Shown: in pieces, positions 23,751 to 35,281 of the stretch
How the letters are laid out: each line of letters opens with the position of its first letter
Position numbering within the stretch: position 1 is the stretch's first letter
Source: Rosa chinensis
Taxonomy: Eukaryota > Streptophyta > Magnoliopsida > Rosales > Rosaceae
Length of the DNA stretch: 64,000 bases
Direction of reading: 5' to 3'
Assembly (NCBI RefSeq): GCF_002994745.2
Contig: NC_037089.1
Location: 2,830,001 to 2,894,000 of the forward strand
Translations under genes and position numbers: made by a program
Notes under the pieces: model-generated
Database searches by the model: none
What the model saw: the letters and a program-made list of their open reading frames with translations, nothing else
What the model was told of the DNA's origin: nothing

Positions 23751-24281
23751 TTTACTTACACGTACTTATATGAGCATTTACCAAGCATAATTAGCTATAA
23801 TGAGCCACGCTCATGCTACCGCCAGCGGTACTAATTCCCACCAACAGGGTGACCTACGGAAACACAGCCAAGAATGCTACTGCCTGAGCCCCAGCTCACC
23901 CCCAGATCACCGCCGACGCCCCGCCACACGTCGGGTGAAGATGACATAAGAAGCTCCAGAAGCTGGGAATGGGAACTGAAGCACATCAGTCCCACATCGA
24001 AAACATGGAAGAGATCAACCTCTTCCCCATCTATAAAAGATTTTCTCCTCTCTCCTCATTAATTACGCATTTACTACTCACCTATTGTTACTCTGCTAAT
24101 ATAAATACATTGACTAACTTAGGCATCGGAGAAGAGAAGACCGCCCAACGCGGTCTCCCTCTGACACCCTTTGTATTTCACTTGACAGGTAGCGGAAGTC
24201 ATCACGTCAATTGAGTAGCGGTCCACCCATCGGGCCAGCGTTAATAAAGGTTAGGCTACCGCCCAATCTTAAACATTAACA
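23751..24281 (+). repeat. Gypsy LTR2 (middle LTR of the array)
   Basis: 531 bp, closely matching LTR1. It begins TTTACTTACACG, so the canonical TG start has become TT, and it ends AACATTAACA. It serves as 3' LTR of copy 1 and 5' LTR of copy 2. A TATAAAA box lies near 24032. Confidence 0.9.
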
Positions 24282-24334
24282 TTGGCGCCGTCTGTGGGAA
24301 TCCTTGAACGAAAGGCCATCCCATTACATCCACA

Positions 24335-25533
24335 ATGACTAACCGTAGCGGGAGAAATGCTGAGGAGCCGGCAGATCAATCCGCCAATCCCCACCCCTCC
24401 AACCCTGCGACTGACGTTAATCCAACGGTCAACATTAACCGCGCATTATTCAACACTCCAATCAACCCTAGCATAGAGCCTCCAGCAACGCATCAGGTCC
24501 CACCCAGCCACATCACAGCAGAAACTCGACCTAGCAGCAGTCATCCACCTGGTCAAGACCTCGCCGCCATGTACGAGTTAGCACTAGCGGATCTCCACAA
24601 GGCAAACAAAGAGCGCGAACAAGAGCGCAGGGAATAGGCCGAGGCCCAAAAGCAGGTGGTCAGTTTGATGTCAAAGTTCGATGAACTGAAGAGGGCGCTG
24701 GAAGCAAACGCCAACCCAGCACAGAGTGAGCAATCACAGAGCACGAGGTGTAGACGACCCAACGTCGGCGCATTCCCAGCAATACATATGCAAATACCAT
24801 TGAACCCACCTGAGCTATTGGGAATGGGTCCACCTCCGCCACCCCGACTAATGTTGGAGCAAGATGAAGAATCCCAACCATGCACTATCCGCTCCGCAGC
24901 CAGGGTTAGAACAGAGGGAAATCCACCTACTCCCCGGCGGGAACTGGTCCAGTAGAACCTCCAGGTGGGATCCTCCGACGGGGCAACCGCCCTAATCCTC
25001 GAAAAAGTGCAGCAACTCGAGCAAAGGCTAGCCAGGACAGAAGCAGGCGCCCCAGCGCCAACTCAAAATCCGCTGTTTGCATCAAGACCTGTACCATTCA
25101 CCACCAGAATCTTGCAGGCCGTCAGACCAACACGTGCAAAAACACTAAAGATGCCCCAGTTCAGCCGTCTGACAGACCCCTTCGTCCACATAGACACCTT
25201 CAAGAAAGTAACAAACAATAAGGGATTCGACGACGCCACCATTTGTCATCTATTTAGTGAAATGCTAGATAGTGAGGCGATGAGCTGGTTTTTCGACTGT
25301 CCGCTAGGATCCATAGACTCATTCCATGCATTACCAAAGGCTTTCTTGTCAAGATTCATCCTGTTGGCCGCCGGATATCACAACACATGTCAGCTATTCA
25401 ACATCAAGCAGAGCACTGACGAAACGCTAAAGGCCTTCGTCACCAGGTGGAGAGCGGCGACATCCAAGTGCCGCGACCTCGACAAGACAATGGCTTTGGC
25501 CGCCTTCAAGCAGGGGCTCCTAAAGGGACACTA
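24335..25533 (+). pseudogene. Gypsy gag (copy 2), truncated
   Basis: Almost identical to 13459-14649, with a handful of amino-acid differences. It shares the premature TAG codons at the equivalent positions 24635 and 24953. After the AFKQGLLKG stretch the frame ends at 25532, where the sequence jumps to element 3' sequence (ACTAGGGTACCAAAG; compare 23464 onward). The bases GAC are common to both parents of the junction, a 3-bp microhomology. The missing part equals about 14650-23464 of copy 1. Confidence 0.9.
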
Positions 25534-25557
25534 GGGTACCAAAGATTGGGCTCGCTA

Positions 25558-27995
25558 TGACAGGACCCGACCCAGGAATCACCCCAATTACCTGGATACG
25601 AGCCTGCGGGGCCCACATTAAGCGAAATCCTACCGAAAATTCGGCAGAACCTCCCCTAAATATGGGCTACCCAAAAATTTCACAAACCTGGATATGATTA
25701 CAACATTAACTTCTACTCAACCTACAATATCATAGTTACAATCCAAGCACATATATTACATCCGGAAAGTTCAAATCCCAATATAACCTCCGTAAGCAAC
25801 CACAATCCGAACAACAACATCCATCAAAATCAAAAGAAAAGGCTTATCAGAGCAACACTAAAACTAAGCCGATATCATACAAGGTAGGTTAAGTAATAAC
25901 CTACGGACAAAAACGGAAGCGCTGATTCCCAAAGTCCTTGAGCCTGGACGCAATCTCTGCTAATCTGAAATCTGGGCATTTGAAAACGAAGGGCCCAGGG
26001 GAAAACATATAAAATCCATTAGAGTGAGTGGACAAAACCGAAACTAGAATCAAAACAATTTATGGTATGCTTCCCCATTTCTCTTTTTAACAAAACCATC
26101 ATGCAGCTGAACCCTATGAAGTTCCAACTCAATCCTTTTTCCATGAAACCCATTTGATGGCTAGGAAGGACTGCTTCCTAGGCATCTCATGTCATCGAGG
26201 AGGGACTGCCACCCGATGACGCATCGGGAGGGACTGCCAACCGGAGTAGGAGGCGGTGATTAGTTGGGACTGCCAACTAGCCACAGGTAGTAGACGGGAC
26301 TGCCGACTAACTACCTCAAGTCATCTGGAAGGGACTGCCAACCAGATGACGCATCGGATGGGACTGCCAACCGAGCTGTAGTCTGGACGGGACTGCCGAC
26401 CAGACTATTACCTAGAAAGGACTGCCAACTAGGTAAGATACGCATGCGCCAAACTGGCCTCCTTATAAACTGTTTCCTTTTTAATCCTTTTCTTTCCATA
26501 AAATCACATTTCAAAACTTAATACCATGCTGCATGCATTATTTAAATAAAAATAAAGGTCCACTCACAAGTGAATCCCGCAGCTAACCCTGCTGCCTGCC
26601 TGTGTCCTCCTCGCTCGAGGGCTCAGTACGTCCTGTCACAATTGCATGGATATAATTAACCATAATAAGGAAATACTCTCAAAAACAACTCATTTCCCTC
26701 AGAATAAGCATCCGTTATTCACAAATTGTTATAAAACTCCCACACTTTAATTTGGGATTAATTCTATAATTCCTTAAAATCTCAATGCCCTCTAACTCAA
26801 ACTACTCAACCGATTTTTAATTCAATTCTCAATCGATCAAGGACTTCACTTAATTTAAATCTTCACAAGAACCTTTCGATAACTAAATCAATTTAATCTC
26901 ACCTCCTTCATCACAAATTACCACCAATCGATAATATAAATCCTTCCAAAAATTTCCACAATCATTCTTAATTTTTCCCTTTTTCTAATTCACGATTCCA
27001 ACTCCACCTTCTCAAATTCACTCTACTACCTAACAAATAATTCACAATAGTCCTTTAACAAGAGAATTCACCCAACACTACCAACATGACAAATCCAACA
27101 ACCATGTTCAACAATCCAAAACCAACAAAACCTCAATATCCAACAATTTCAAATTTAACACAAACTTAAAGATTAAATTCAATTCCAATCAACCCATTTA
27201 TTCCAAAATCAACTTCATAACCCACACAACTATCTCTAAACCTGCAACAACAACCAAATTCAAGTAGGAATATCCAGAAAAATCAAGAACCCAAGAATTC
27301 GAGAGTTACTGTTCACGGTAGTTCACAGTCTCAAACACCTTCAAATCTTCCTCCACCGATCAAAACGAGCTGCAACAAGGTTAGGAATACATTCAGTACT
27401 TCCCCAACAACCAAAACCCAAAGAAATTCGACCGGAAATCACCGGAAAACTGAGATCAAAGCAAAAATTCATTTTTTTCCATTTCTGCAATTCTCCTCAT
27501 ATCTCCAAAACCAAAGCTACCCAAGGTGAAATACTTACATAGCTAGAAGGAGAAGGAAGAGAGGATCACGCCGTGCCCAACGATGCGTCTTGGGGTGGCC
27601 GGACGGCGACGAATTCGCTGGAGGAGTGCGACGGCGAAAAGAAAAGAAAAAAGGGGGAGGGGGGGTGACTCGGGTTCTACCAGTGCTCTCTCTCTCCTTT
27701 TTTTTTTTTGATTCTTTCCCTTTTCTCTCTCTTCCATCTGTTTTAATAAGCCCTCTTTCCACAAATAGAAGCTCACAAACAAAAAGCCATGCCAAAAATA
27801 GAAATTTCTATTTTTGGTCATAACTTTTCCGATATAAATCCAATTTAAACAACTACGTGTCCACGAACTCGATTTTTCGTATTTTACGACAATCTCAAAT
27901 AAATTTTCTAATTTACCGGACTAAAGAAAAGGTCACTCCTCGGTCAACCACGGTAAAAAGTAACTAATAAAGACTTTAAGGTACGGGGCATTACA
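25558..27995 (-). mobile_element. Solo LTR of a second Ty3/gypsy family
   Basis: 2438 bp beginning TG and ending CA, flanked by a perfect 5-bp target duplication CGCTA (25553-25557 and 27996-28000). It interrupts the otherwise continuous gypsy 3' sequence GGGCTCGCTA/CCCAACACC. It has no gag or pol. Read on the minus strand it starts TGTAATGCCCCGTACC and ends GGGTCGGGTCCTGTCA, resembling the very long LTRs of plant chromovirus (Del/Tekay-type) elements. The orientation and family come from that resemblance. The inner part (26161-26434) is an array of hairpins. The 27480-27800 part is G/A- and CT-rich and holds only accidental frames. Confidence 0.8.
26161..26434. repeat. Array of nine hairpins sharing a GGACTGCC apex
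   Basis: GACTG occurs at 26169, 26204, 26232, 26268, 26298, 26333, 26362, 26391 and 26420, a spacing of 28-36 bases. Most copies are flanked by inverted arms that pair but differ in sequence between units: CTAGGAAG/CTTCCTAG (26161-26181), GTCATCG/CGATGAC (26191-26220), TAGTTGG/CCAACTA (26261-26279), GGTAG/CTACC around a 7-bp inner arm (26286-26315), GTCATCTGG/CCAGATGAC (26320-26350), GTCTGG/CCAGAC (26381-26405) and ACCTAG/CTAGGT (26410-26434). Units 3 and 7 have only 3-4 bp outer arms. The pairing is seen directly; any function is unknown. Confidence 0.85.
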
Positions 27996-28000
27996 CGCTA

Positions 28001-28258
28001 CCCAACACCCTCTGCTCAGCGCAGCTTCCCCTCAACAAACAATGTACCGGCCAAAACTGTGGTCTATCTTAGCTGGGGAGTGGGGGACTCCCTGGGGGGC
28101 CTAGCAGGGGCCCACCCGAAGGGGTATAAAGTGTTTTCTTAGTAAATCCATGGTTGACAACGCACTGACGCTAATTATGCTTTTGCAAGTCTAGCTGAAG
28201 TAACGCTTCAACCGCTAGGCAACTCCCCAACCAAGATTGCCCTCCTTGACTGGGAACT
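28001..28258 (+). other. Gypsy copy 2 3' end and polypurine tract
   Basis: Matches 23492-23750 of copy 1 nearly base for base, including the G-rich stretch and the GACTGGGAACT purine tract against LTR3. It continues the sequence broken by the solo LTR. Confidence 0.8.
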
Positions 28259-28775
28259 TGTACTTACACGTACTTACATGAGCATTTACCAAGCATAATT
28301 AGCTATAATGAGTCACGCTTATGCTACTGCCAGCTGTACTAATTCCCGCCAGCGGGGTGACCTACCGAAACACAGCCAAGCAGGCTACCACCTGAGCCCC
28401 GGCTCACCCCCAGATCACCGCCGCCACGCTCCACGTCAAGATGGCATCAGAAGATCTAGAAGCTGGGAATTGAAGCACATCAGTCTCACATCAAAAATAT
28501 GGAAGAGATCAACCTCTTCCCCATCTATAAAAGGTTTTCTCTGCTCTCCTCATTAATTACGCATTTACTACTCACCTATTGTTACTCTGTTAATATAAAT
28601 ACATTGACTAACTTAGGCATCGGAGAAGAGAAGACCACCCAACGCGGTCTCCCTCTGACGCCCTTTGTATTTCACTTGACAGGTAGCGGAAGTCATCACA
28701 TCATTTGAGTTGCGGTCCGCCCATTGGGCCAGGGTTAGTAAAGGTTAGGCTATCGCCCAATCTTAAACATTAACA
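28259..28775 (+). repeat. Gypsy LTR3 (3')
   Basis: 517 bp, TGTACTTACACG to AACATTAACA. It differs from LTR1 and LTR2 by substitutions and small deletions, chiefly around 28415-28445. It is followed by the target duplication ATAAT (28776-28780). Confidence 0.9.
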
Positions 28776-28780
28776 ATAAT

Positions 28781-28884
28781 CATATATTGAATAGGAATCT
28801 AAATCCTTATAATGTAACCCTATTACCATTAGGTCAAGTAACCTAGGGTTTGGGCTAAACACAAAATAAAGATTTCCTTAGACA
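28781..28884 (-). repeat. Copia LTR, second part of the split copy
   Basis: Continues the LTR interrupted at 12874: CATATATTGAATAGG to TTTCCTTAGACA, matching 35397-35500. The run CTCCCCCTTGTG that follows is the polypurine tract on the minus strand (CAAGGGGGAG). Confidence 0.9.
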
Positions 28885-29076
28885 CTCCCCCTTGTGTTGC
28901 CCAAACGCAGTGCTTCTCTCGTTGCCTTGCTAAAAACCTTGTCGAGTAACAAAAACCCAGCGGGACAAAAACAACCTCGGTCGAAGGGGAAAAAGAGCAC
29001 AACACACCCTTCACGTTTCGAGGTGAACATGTAGACATCTCCCCCTGATGTTTGCGCCTCCCCCTGATGACTACGA
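28885..29076 (-). other. Copia 3' non-coding segment and polypurine tracts
   Basis: Lies between the RNase H end and the 3' LTR. It contains the LTR-adjacent GGGGGAG tract and two further GGGGGA copies on the minus strand (about 29040-29065). Confidence 0.65.
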
Positions 29077-32000
29077 TCATGGGAATTCAAATAATTTCCG
29101 CAAGCCAATCGTTGCCACATGTTTCTCGAACGCGGATTTGGGCAATGACTTAGTTAACAAGTCTGCCACATTGTCCTCAGATCGAACCTGGTTTACCTTG
29201 ATCTTGAGGAGCTTCTGTTGTTGCTGATTGTAGTAGAACTTGGGCGATATATGCTTGGTGTTGTCGCCTTTGATGTAGCCTTGCTTCATTTGTTCAATGC
29301 AAGCGACATTATCCTCATAAATGCTCGTTGGCTCATCTGTGGTAGACTTCAAACCACAATTACTTCGAACATGCGTAACTATGGATCGTAACCATATACA
29401 TTCACGAACTGATTCGTGAAGAGCAATAATCTCTGCATGATTCGAAGAGGTTGTGACTAAGGTTTGCTTTGTAGACCTCCAAGATATCGTGGTGTTTTCC
29501 ATGGTAAACACATAACCAGTTTGGGAACGACCTTTGTGCGGGTCAGAGAGGTACCCAGCATCAGCAAAACCTTCCAAAACACTTATATCATTTTGGGATG
29601 GGGAGAGGGAACGCAGTCAACCATGTGTGGCGTTCCTGGCATTTGATGGGTCTGAATCCATCATCTCTCTGTAGGGATAGAACAAGCCCATATCGATCGT
29701 ACCACTTAGGTATTGAAAGATATCTTTAACACTAGTCCAATGGCGTCGTGTTGGCGCAGAGCTATATCTAGCTAACAAGTTCACAGCGAAAGAGATGTCC
29801 GGTCTCGTGCATTGTGCTAAGTACAATAATGCGCCTATTGCACTTAGATACGACACTTCTGCCTCTAGCACCTCTTCGTCGTCATCTTTTGGACGGAATG
29901 GATCCTTCTTTGGATCAAGACTACCGACGACCATTGGGGTGCTTGAAGGCTTAATCTTATTAGTATTAAAATGCCTAAGCATCTTTTGGATATAAGCTGA
30001 TTAATGAATCAAGATACCATCTCTACAATGCTCAAGTTTCAAACCGACAAAAAACCGTGTTTTCCCAAAATCTTTCATCTCAAACTCGGATTTCAAGTAT
30101 TCAGCGGTTTACCTTAACTCTTTAAGTGTGCCAATTATGTTCATGTCATCGACATAGACCGCTACTATTGCAAATCGGGAACTTGTCCTTTTTATGAACA
30201 CACATGTGCATAGTTCATTGTTAACATATCTCTTCCCAATCAAGTAGTCACTTAGACAGTTATACCACATATGTCCAGATTGTTTCAATCCATATAGTGA
30301 GTGTTTCAATCTTATGGCAAACACGCTCCGTGGTTTAGAGCCACTTGATTTGGGTAATTGAATTCCATCTAGAACTTTCATGTATATTTTCGTATCTAGA
30401 TCCCCATATAGATACGCTATAACCACATCCATAAGCTACATGTTCAGTTTTTCGGAAACTACCAAACTGACAATGTAGCGGAACGTAATGACGTCCATTA
30501 CGGGAGAATAAGTCTCCTCGTAGTCGATTCCAGGGCGTTGTGAGAAGCCTTGCGCCACAAGGTGTGCTTTGTACCTTACAATCTCGTTTCTCTCATTACG
30601 CTTTCTAACGAATACCCATTTGTGACCAACTGGTTTGATGTTGGGCGGTATTGGCACAACTTTTCCAAATACCTTTCTTTTCACAAGAGAATCAAGTTCT
30701 ACCTGGATCGCATCTTTCTATTTTGGCCAATCAGCTCTACGTTGACATTCATTAATGGAGCGTGGTTCGATGTCATCGGTCTCAATAATCTCATGCGCTA
30801 CAGAGCACGCAAATACATCATCAATGATGATGGAGCTTTGTTTCCACGTCCCATGTACACTAGTGTAATTCACAGAGATCTTTATGTTCTCAGGGATAGG
30901 TTCTGACATTGAGGCGTCCCTCAATGATGTCTCTTAGACATAACCATAATTTGGAACATTCCCATGGGACAGATTTTGAGTATTGATGATCAAAGGATTT
31001 GTTTGTGCCTCATTTGCTCTCTTTCTAGGGCGAGTATCCTTCGAACCAATCGGTCTACCGCGCTTCCTTGATGGACCTGCGACCATAGACGCCACATCAT
31101 TGCCATGCTGGGTAATGGCACCATCTCCTGGTGTCACAGGAGTGGCATGATGTCCAGTATTTGGGACATTGATCCTTGCAGGCACGTTTGCAGCAGGTAT
31201 GTGTGATCTCGTCACTTTGGCAACATCAGAAAACGCATCAGGCAGAGTGTCTGCTACGTTCTGGAGCTCGATTATTTGTCGTACTTTAAGTTTGGACTGT
31301 GCGGTATGGGGATCGAGATGAGACCACGACAATTCCTGTCATTCCTGTTGAACATATGTGTTCTTATCTCCCCCTAACGACAGAAAAACTGTTTCATCAA
31401 AGTGACAATCCGCAAATCTAGCGGTAAAGAGATCGTCTGTCAAGGGTTCAAGATAGCGGACAATAGTTGGAGATTCATAGCCAACATAGATGCCCATTCG
31501 TCGTTGGGGACCCATCTTAGTACGCTATGGCGGCGTAATAGGCACATAAATAGCACACCCAAAAATGCGTAAGTGCAAGATATCAGGCTCGTACCCAGTC
31601 ACTAGCTGTAACGCAGAATAAGATTGGGTTGCGGTGGGTCGTAAACTAATTAACATCGCTGCATGCAGTATTGCATATCCCCAAGCAGAAATAGGGAGAC
31701 TGGTGCGCATAACCAATGTCCGTGCTATCATCTGTAGTCGTTTGATAGCAGCTTTTGCGAGACCATTTTGGGTATGAACATAGAGAACTGGATGCTCTAC
31801 ATCAATCCCCAGTGACATGCAATAGTCATCGAATGTTTTCAAAGTAAACTCCCCAGCATTATCAAGTCGAATTGACTTAATAGGATAGTCAGGGTAGTGA
31901 GCCCGTAGACAGATAATCTGGGCGAGGAGTTTAGCATAAGCAGCATTTCGAGTGGACAACAGCGCGACATGTGACCAGCGTGTCGACGTATCAACCAATA

Positions 32001-32944
32001 CCATAAAATATTTTAAAGGTCCGCATGATGGTTGAATTAGTCCACAAATATCCCCTTAGATTCTTTGTAAGAATGGAATGAGTATTTTAGGATCCTTTGC
32101 GTATGATAGTCTTAGCCCTAATTTCCCGAAGGAACAGGCTTTGCAAAATGAGCGGGGGGTCTTAAAAGCAACAAATGAGGATTTTGGTATGGCATGAGCG
32201 TCCGTAGCGCTATTAGAAGCAAAATGTATGACTACATCTCCCATCATGGCATTGGAGCCATGGAAATTGTTGTTTATGGTGTCATGGCCAGGAGTAGGAA
32301 CAACTATGGCGTCATGCTCATGGTTGGTGCCATTTATGGCCCAAGACTACGGCAGCGCCAGAAGCTGCAGTTGTTGCAGTCTTGCTAAGTTCGGGAACCA
32401 ATTTTTTATTCTTGCTTCTTCTCACTTTGAAGAATAGATGTCCGTGTGAATTCTTTAGTATACGGATCATATCACGACCAGGATGTCCTAGTCGGTCATG
32501 CCAAAGCCAATATGTGTCTGAATCCAAGAGATCTTCTCTTATCACATTACTGGATTCAATTGGTCGAATTCTAGTGACATAAAGTCTACTAGATTAACAC
32601 ATAAGCTTCCCTAAGATGCGCTTTCGTCCGCAATCATTAGAGGTAATGCAAAAGAACTCTTTTCCGTTCTCATTATGCGTTTCCGCATGGAATCCGTTGG
32701 CTCTTATATCTTTGAAGCTCAATAAGGTTCGATTTGCCTTAGGAGCGTAGAGAGCTTCAGTGACTTTAATCAAGGTACCATTTGGCAATAGGAATTGGGT
32801 CATTCCATGTCCTTGAACTAAACCTGATGGCCCAGCCATCGTAGTCACAGAGAAATATGTAGGCAACATCTCTAAGAATAATTGTCTATGTCGTAGAATG
32901 GTGTGCGTAGTCGCTCTATCTGCAAGACATTGTAGTTCATCCAT
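29077..32944 (-). pseudogene. Copia pol: protease, integrase, RT, RNase H; broken
   Basis: Reading downwards from 32944: a protease start with ADRATTHTIL, in place of the usual D-[ST]-[GA] active site; the Gag-pre-integrase zinc region with WHDRLGHPG (about 32500) and CKACSFGKL (about 32150); the integrase core with VDTSTRWSH, RLDNAGEF and following residues (32004-31525); reverse transcriptase from about 30680, with AYLYGDLD and YVDDMNIIG (about 30150); then RNase H, ending 29077, with the family KYHI-like tail region. The integrase-before-RT order defines Ty1/copia. Stops and shifts lie near 32592, 32318, 32054, 31525, 30934, 30718, 30436, 30109, 29997 and 29617. Several fit CAG or CAA to TAG/TAA, or TGG to TAG/TGA. 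Confidence 0.9.
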
Positions 32945-33282
32945 TCCTAAAAGAAAAGTTCATAATTAAAAATGAGTCATAAAGAAAAGAACTCAACTTT
33001 TATTAATAAGCCAAATGGAAATATATCATCGTTTCTTTAACCAAAGAAAATCATGCAAAACAATGGCGGTCATCCAACTCCTTTCGGTAATTCCAATGCA
33101 AATGTGACCAGGTGAGTAGAGAGATGTCGGTGGAGCAAAGCTCGCTTAAGTACCATTTATCTCAAAACTTTCCTAGACATCACACTCACATTGAGTACGC
33201 CTACTTTAAAGAAAGATTAAACCATTGGCATCTACTAAAAGTAATATGGCAATTGCCTACATCTCTTGGAAAATAAAAAGAA
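32945..33282 (-). other. Intron-like spacer between Copia gag and pol
   Basis: About 340 bases with no coding capacity separate the gag stop from the protease start. On the minus strand it ends with a strong acceptor (AACTTTTCTTTTAG at about 32964-32950) just before the ATGGATGAACTAC that starts pol. A donor was not fixed; GGGTGGAAG inside the last gag codons is one candidate. Ty1/copia elements of plants are known to use splicing to set the Gag to Gag-Pol ratio, so an intron here is plausible. Confidence 0.45.
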
Positions 33283-34391
33283 TTAATCAAAATCGCCAGT
33301 TTCTGGGTCTGGATCCTTAAAGTCTTCCACCCTTAGATCGAGATCGCCATCATAATCTTCTTGTTCCATGTAATTTGCCTCCCTTGCTTCACGATACATC
33401 TTGTATGCATTTGCAACATTCTGGGATGCTTTACACGCTCTTGCCCAATATCCTAGTAGTCCACACCTGAGACAAGCATCATTATGGTCAGGCTCCCTTG
33501 ATCGAGGCATTTTAGGAGCGCCTTGTTGACGGTTATTGCCTTTGGTGGCGTCACCACCATAACCGGAGGCTTGGCCTCTCTCTCTCTTCACACGTTTACC
33601 TCCACGGTCCGTGCACGCCTATCTTGGAGGTTTCCTTCCTCTTTAGGGCGAGAATATGGACCAGAACGTCCAGAATTATCTCTACTCTTAGGGTTTCGCT
33701 CCTTGAGTCCTCCCTTGGAGGCGCGACTATAATTAGATTCCTGAATTGACTTGGTTCCCACGGGTCTAGAGTTATAGTTCTTCACAAGTATGTTGTCGTG
33801 TTTTTCAGCTACGTTCATGGCACCAATTAGCTCATGAAATCTTGTGATGCGTCTAGCATTGACATCAATTCGATAGTTCTTGGCTATCATCAATGTAGAG
33901 ACGGGGAAGGTGGAAAGAGTCTTCTCGATCAACATCATATCAGTGATTTTCTGCCCACAAAATTCCATCAAAGACTTGATACGAAGTGCTTCCTAATTGT
34001 AGTCTAGTACAGACTTGAAATCACAGAAGCGGAGGCTATGCCATCTCACTTCTAAGTCTGGAAGCAGGAAGTCATGAACGTTGCCAAAACGCTGCTCGAG
34101 TTCCACCCATAGCTTTCTTGGGTCTTCCTCATTGAGGTACCCATTTTGGAGCGCGTCATTCATGTGCCTTGTCATGAGAATAATGGCTTTTGCTTCATTA
34201 GCCTCTCTCGTAGCTCTATTTGCTTCAAAAGCAGCAGCTTGCTGGGGAGTAAGCACGTTCTGACTTAGCTTTTGGATCGTACTCAGGATCCCATCAGCCT
34301 TAAGATGCTGGTGCACATCACGGACCCACTTGTGGTATCCTGTGCTTGTTGTCTCTAGTGGAGCAAAGCTCAACTTGTTCAGGTTATTCAT
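33283..34391 (-). pseudogene. Copia gag, broken
   Basis: The likely start is the ATG at 34391 (MNNLNKLSFAPL). It has the typical copia Gag block GYHKWVRDVHQHL, then LWVELEQRFGN and a C-terminal basic part. A CCHC zinc knuckle lies at about 33460-33420, but its His is Tyr (CLRCGLLGYWARAC), a change that fits C-to-T. There is an in-frame TAG at 33993-33995, a frameshift near 33590 and the final stop at 33283. Confidence 0.85.
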
Positions 34392-35281
34392 GCTGAAAAA
34401 CAACAAGAAAATAGGGTTAGTTTCGAAGCAAAAAAGGCTACCACGAAAGCAATAGAAATTTCTTAGCGTAGTCGCTTCCAAGAAAATCAGATTCCAAGAG
34501 GGGTTTTGGATTAGATCGAAACAAGGATGTATGTAGTCGATCGTTTTATCTCAATAAACTCTAAGTTTGGAGGACTCTACAAGCTCCAAGCTTAGAGTGA
34601 GCACGAACCCCCACAGTTCGGCAATTTGGTCTCCCCTATGAAGAAGAAAGGGGGGTAGAAGAAGAGAGGTTGCAAATCCCCGAGAAAAGAAGAAAATAAT
34701 GAAAAACTTCAAAAACATGAACTTTTAGAAAAATTTACCTTGAAAAGTTGCCGGAAATCTTGACCGGAAAAATTGACAGAGGTGGCCGGAAAAAGGTTGT
34801 CGGAGGTCCCCGAAAAAGTGGTCTGAAACTAGTGGTCAGTGGTGGTGGCCGGAGCTAGGCTGAGCTGTTGTAGGGGCTGTGCAGGGGCGTGAAGAGGTTG
34901 TGCGAGGCTGGCAGGCAGGTGCTACGCAGGGGTCGGCTGATGTTGGACAGGGCTAGGCAGCTGTGTCGACAGGTCTCGGCAGGGGCTATGCAGTGGTCTC
35001 GGCAGGGGCCTGTGCAAAGCTGTCAGCAAATCTTGGCAGATGCAGGCACAGAGGTGCGCAGGGCTCAACAGTTCTCAGTAGCGACTCGACAGATGCGAGG
35101 AGGGCAGGGGCAGGTCCGATTTTTCCAACGGCCGGTTCAGGGGTTTTCTGGCCCGTACCGGTGGTTTCGCTGCCGGTTTTGGGTTCCTTAGGGCTAGGAC
35201 TTCAATATGTGAGGCGGTGGATGTTGGGATTTGAAGGCTACGATATTAGGGTTTCAGGGTTAGGACTTCGTGCTGATAACA
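34392..35281 (-). other. Copia 5' leader and primer-binding site
   Basis: Untranslated leader between the 5' LTR and gag. On the minus strand GTTATCAGCACGAAG (about 35280-35266) follows the LTR by one base and is the type of primer site common in plant copia elements. The G/C-rich plus-strand frames at 34889-35289 are not real genes. Confidence 0.65.

Larger units (their letters stand above)
12875..28775 (+). mobile_element. Ty3/gypsy Tat-like retrotransposon, tandem array of two internal regions and three LTRs
   Basis: LTR1 (12875-13405), internal region 1 (13406-23750), LTR2 (23751-24281), internal region 2 (24282-28258) and LTR3 (28259-28775). The same 5-bp target duplication, ATAAT, flanks the outer edges (12870-12874 and 28776-28780). 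The array therefore entered as one insertion and later became a tandem, most simply by unequal exchange between LTRs. Internal region 2 retains gag, jumps from a point equal to 14649 to one equal to about 23465, and carries a later solo-LTR insertion. LTR1 and LTR2 are closer to each other than either is to LTR3. Confidence 0.9.

Noticed and set aside
26161..26434. Regular repeat-spacer look resembling a CRISPR array
   Set aside because: This is a plant LTR. The conserved part is only about 8 bases, the between-unit parts are inverted arms, and no cas genes are present.
27535..27823. Three overlapping frames with charged or Ser/Phe-rich products
   Set aside because: They fall in a purine-rich tract of the solo LTR and have no recognisable protein features.
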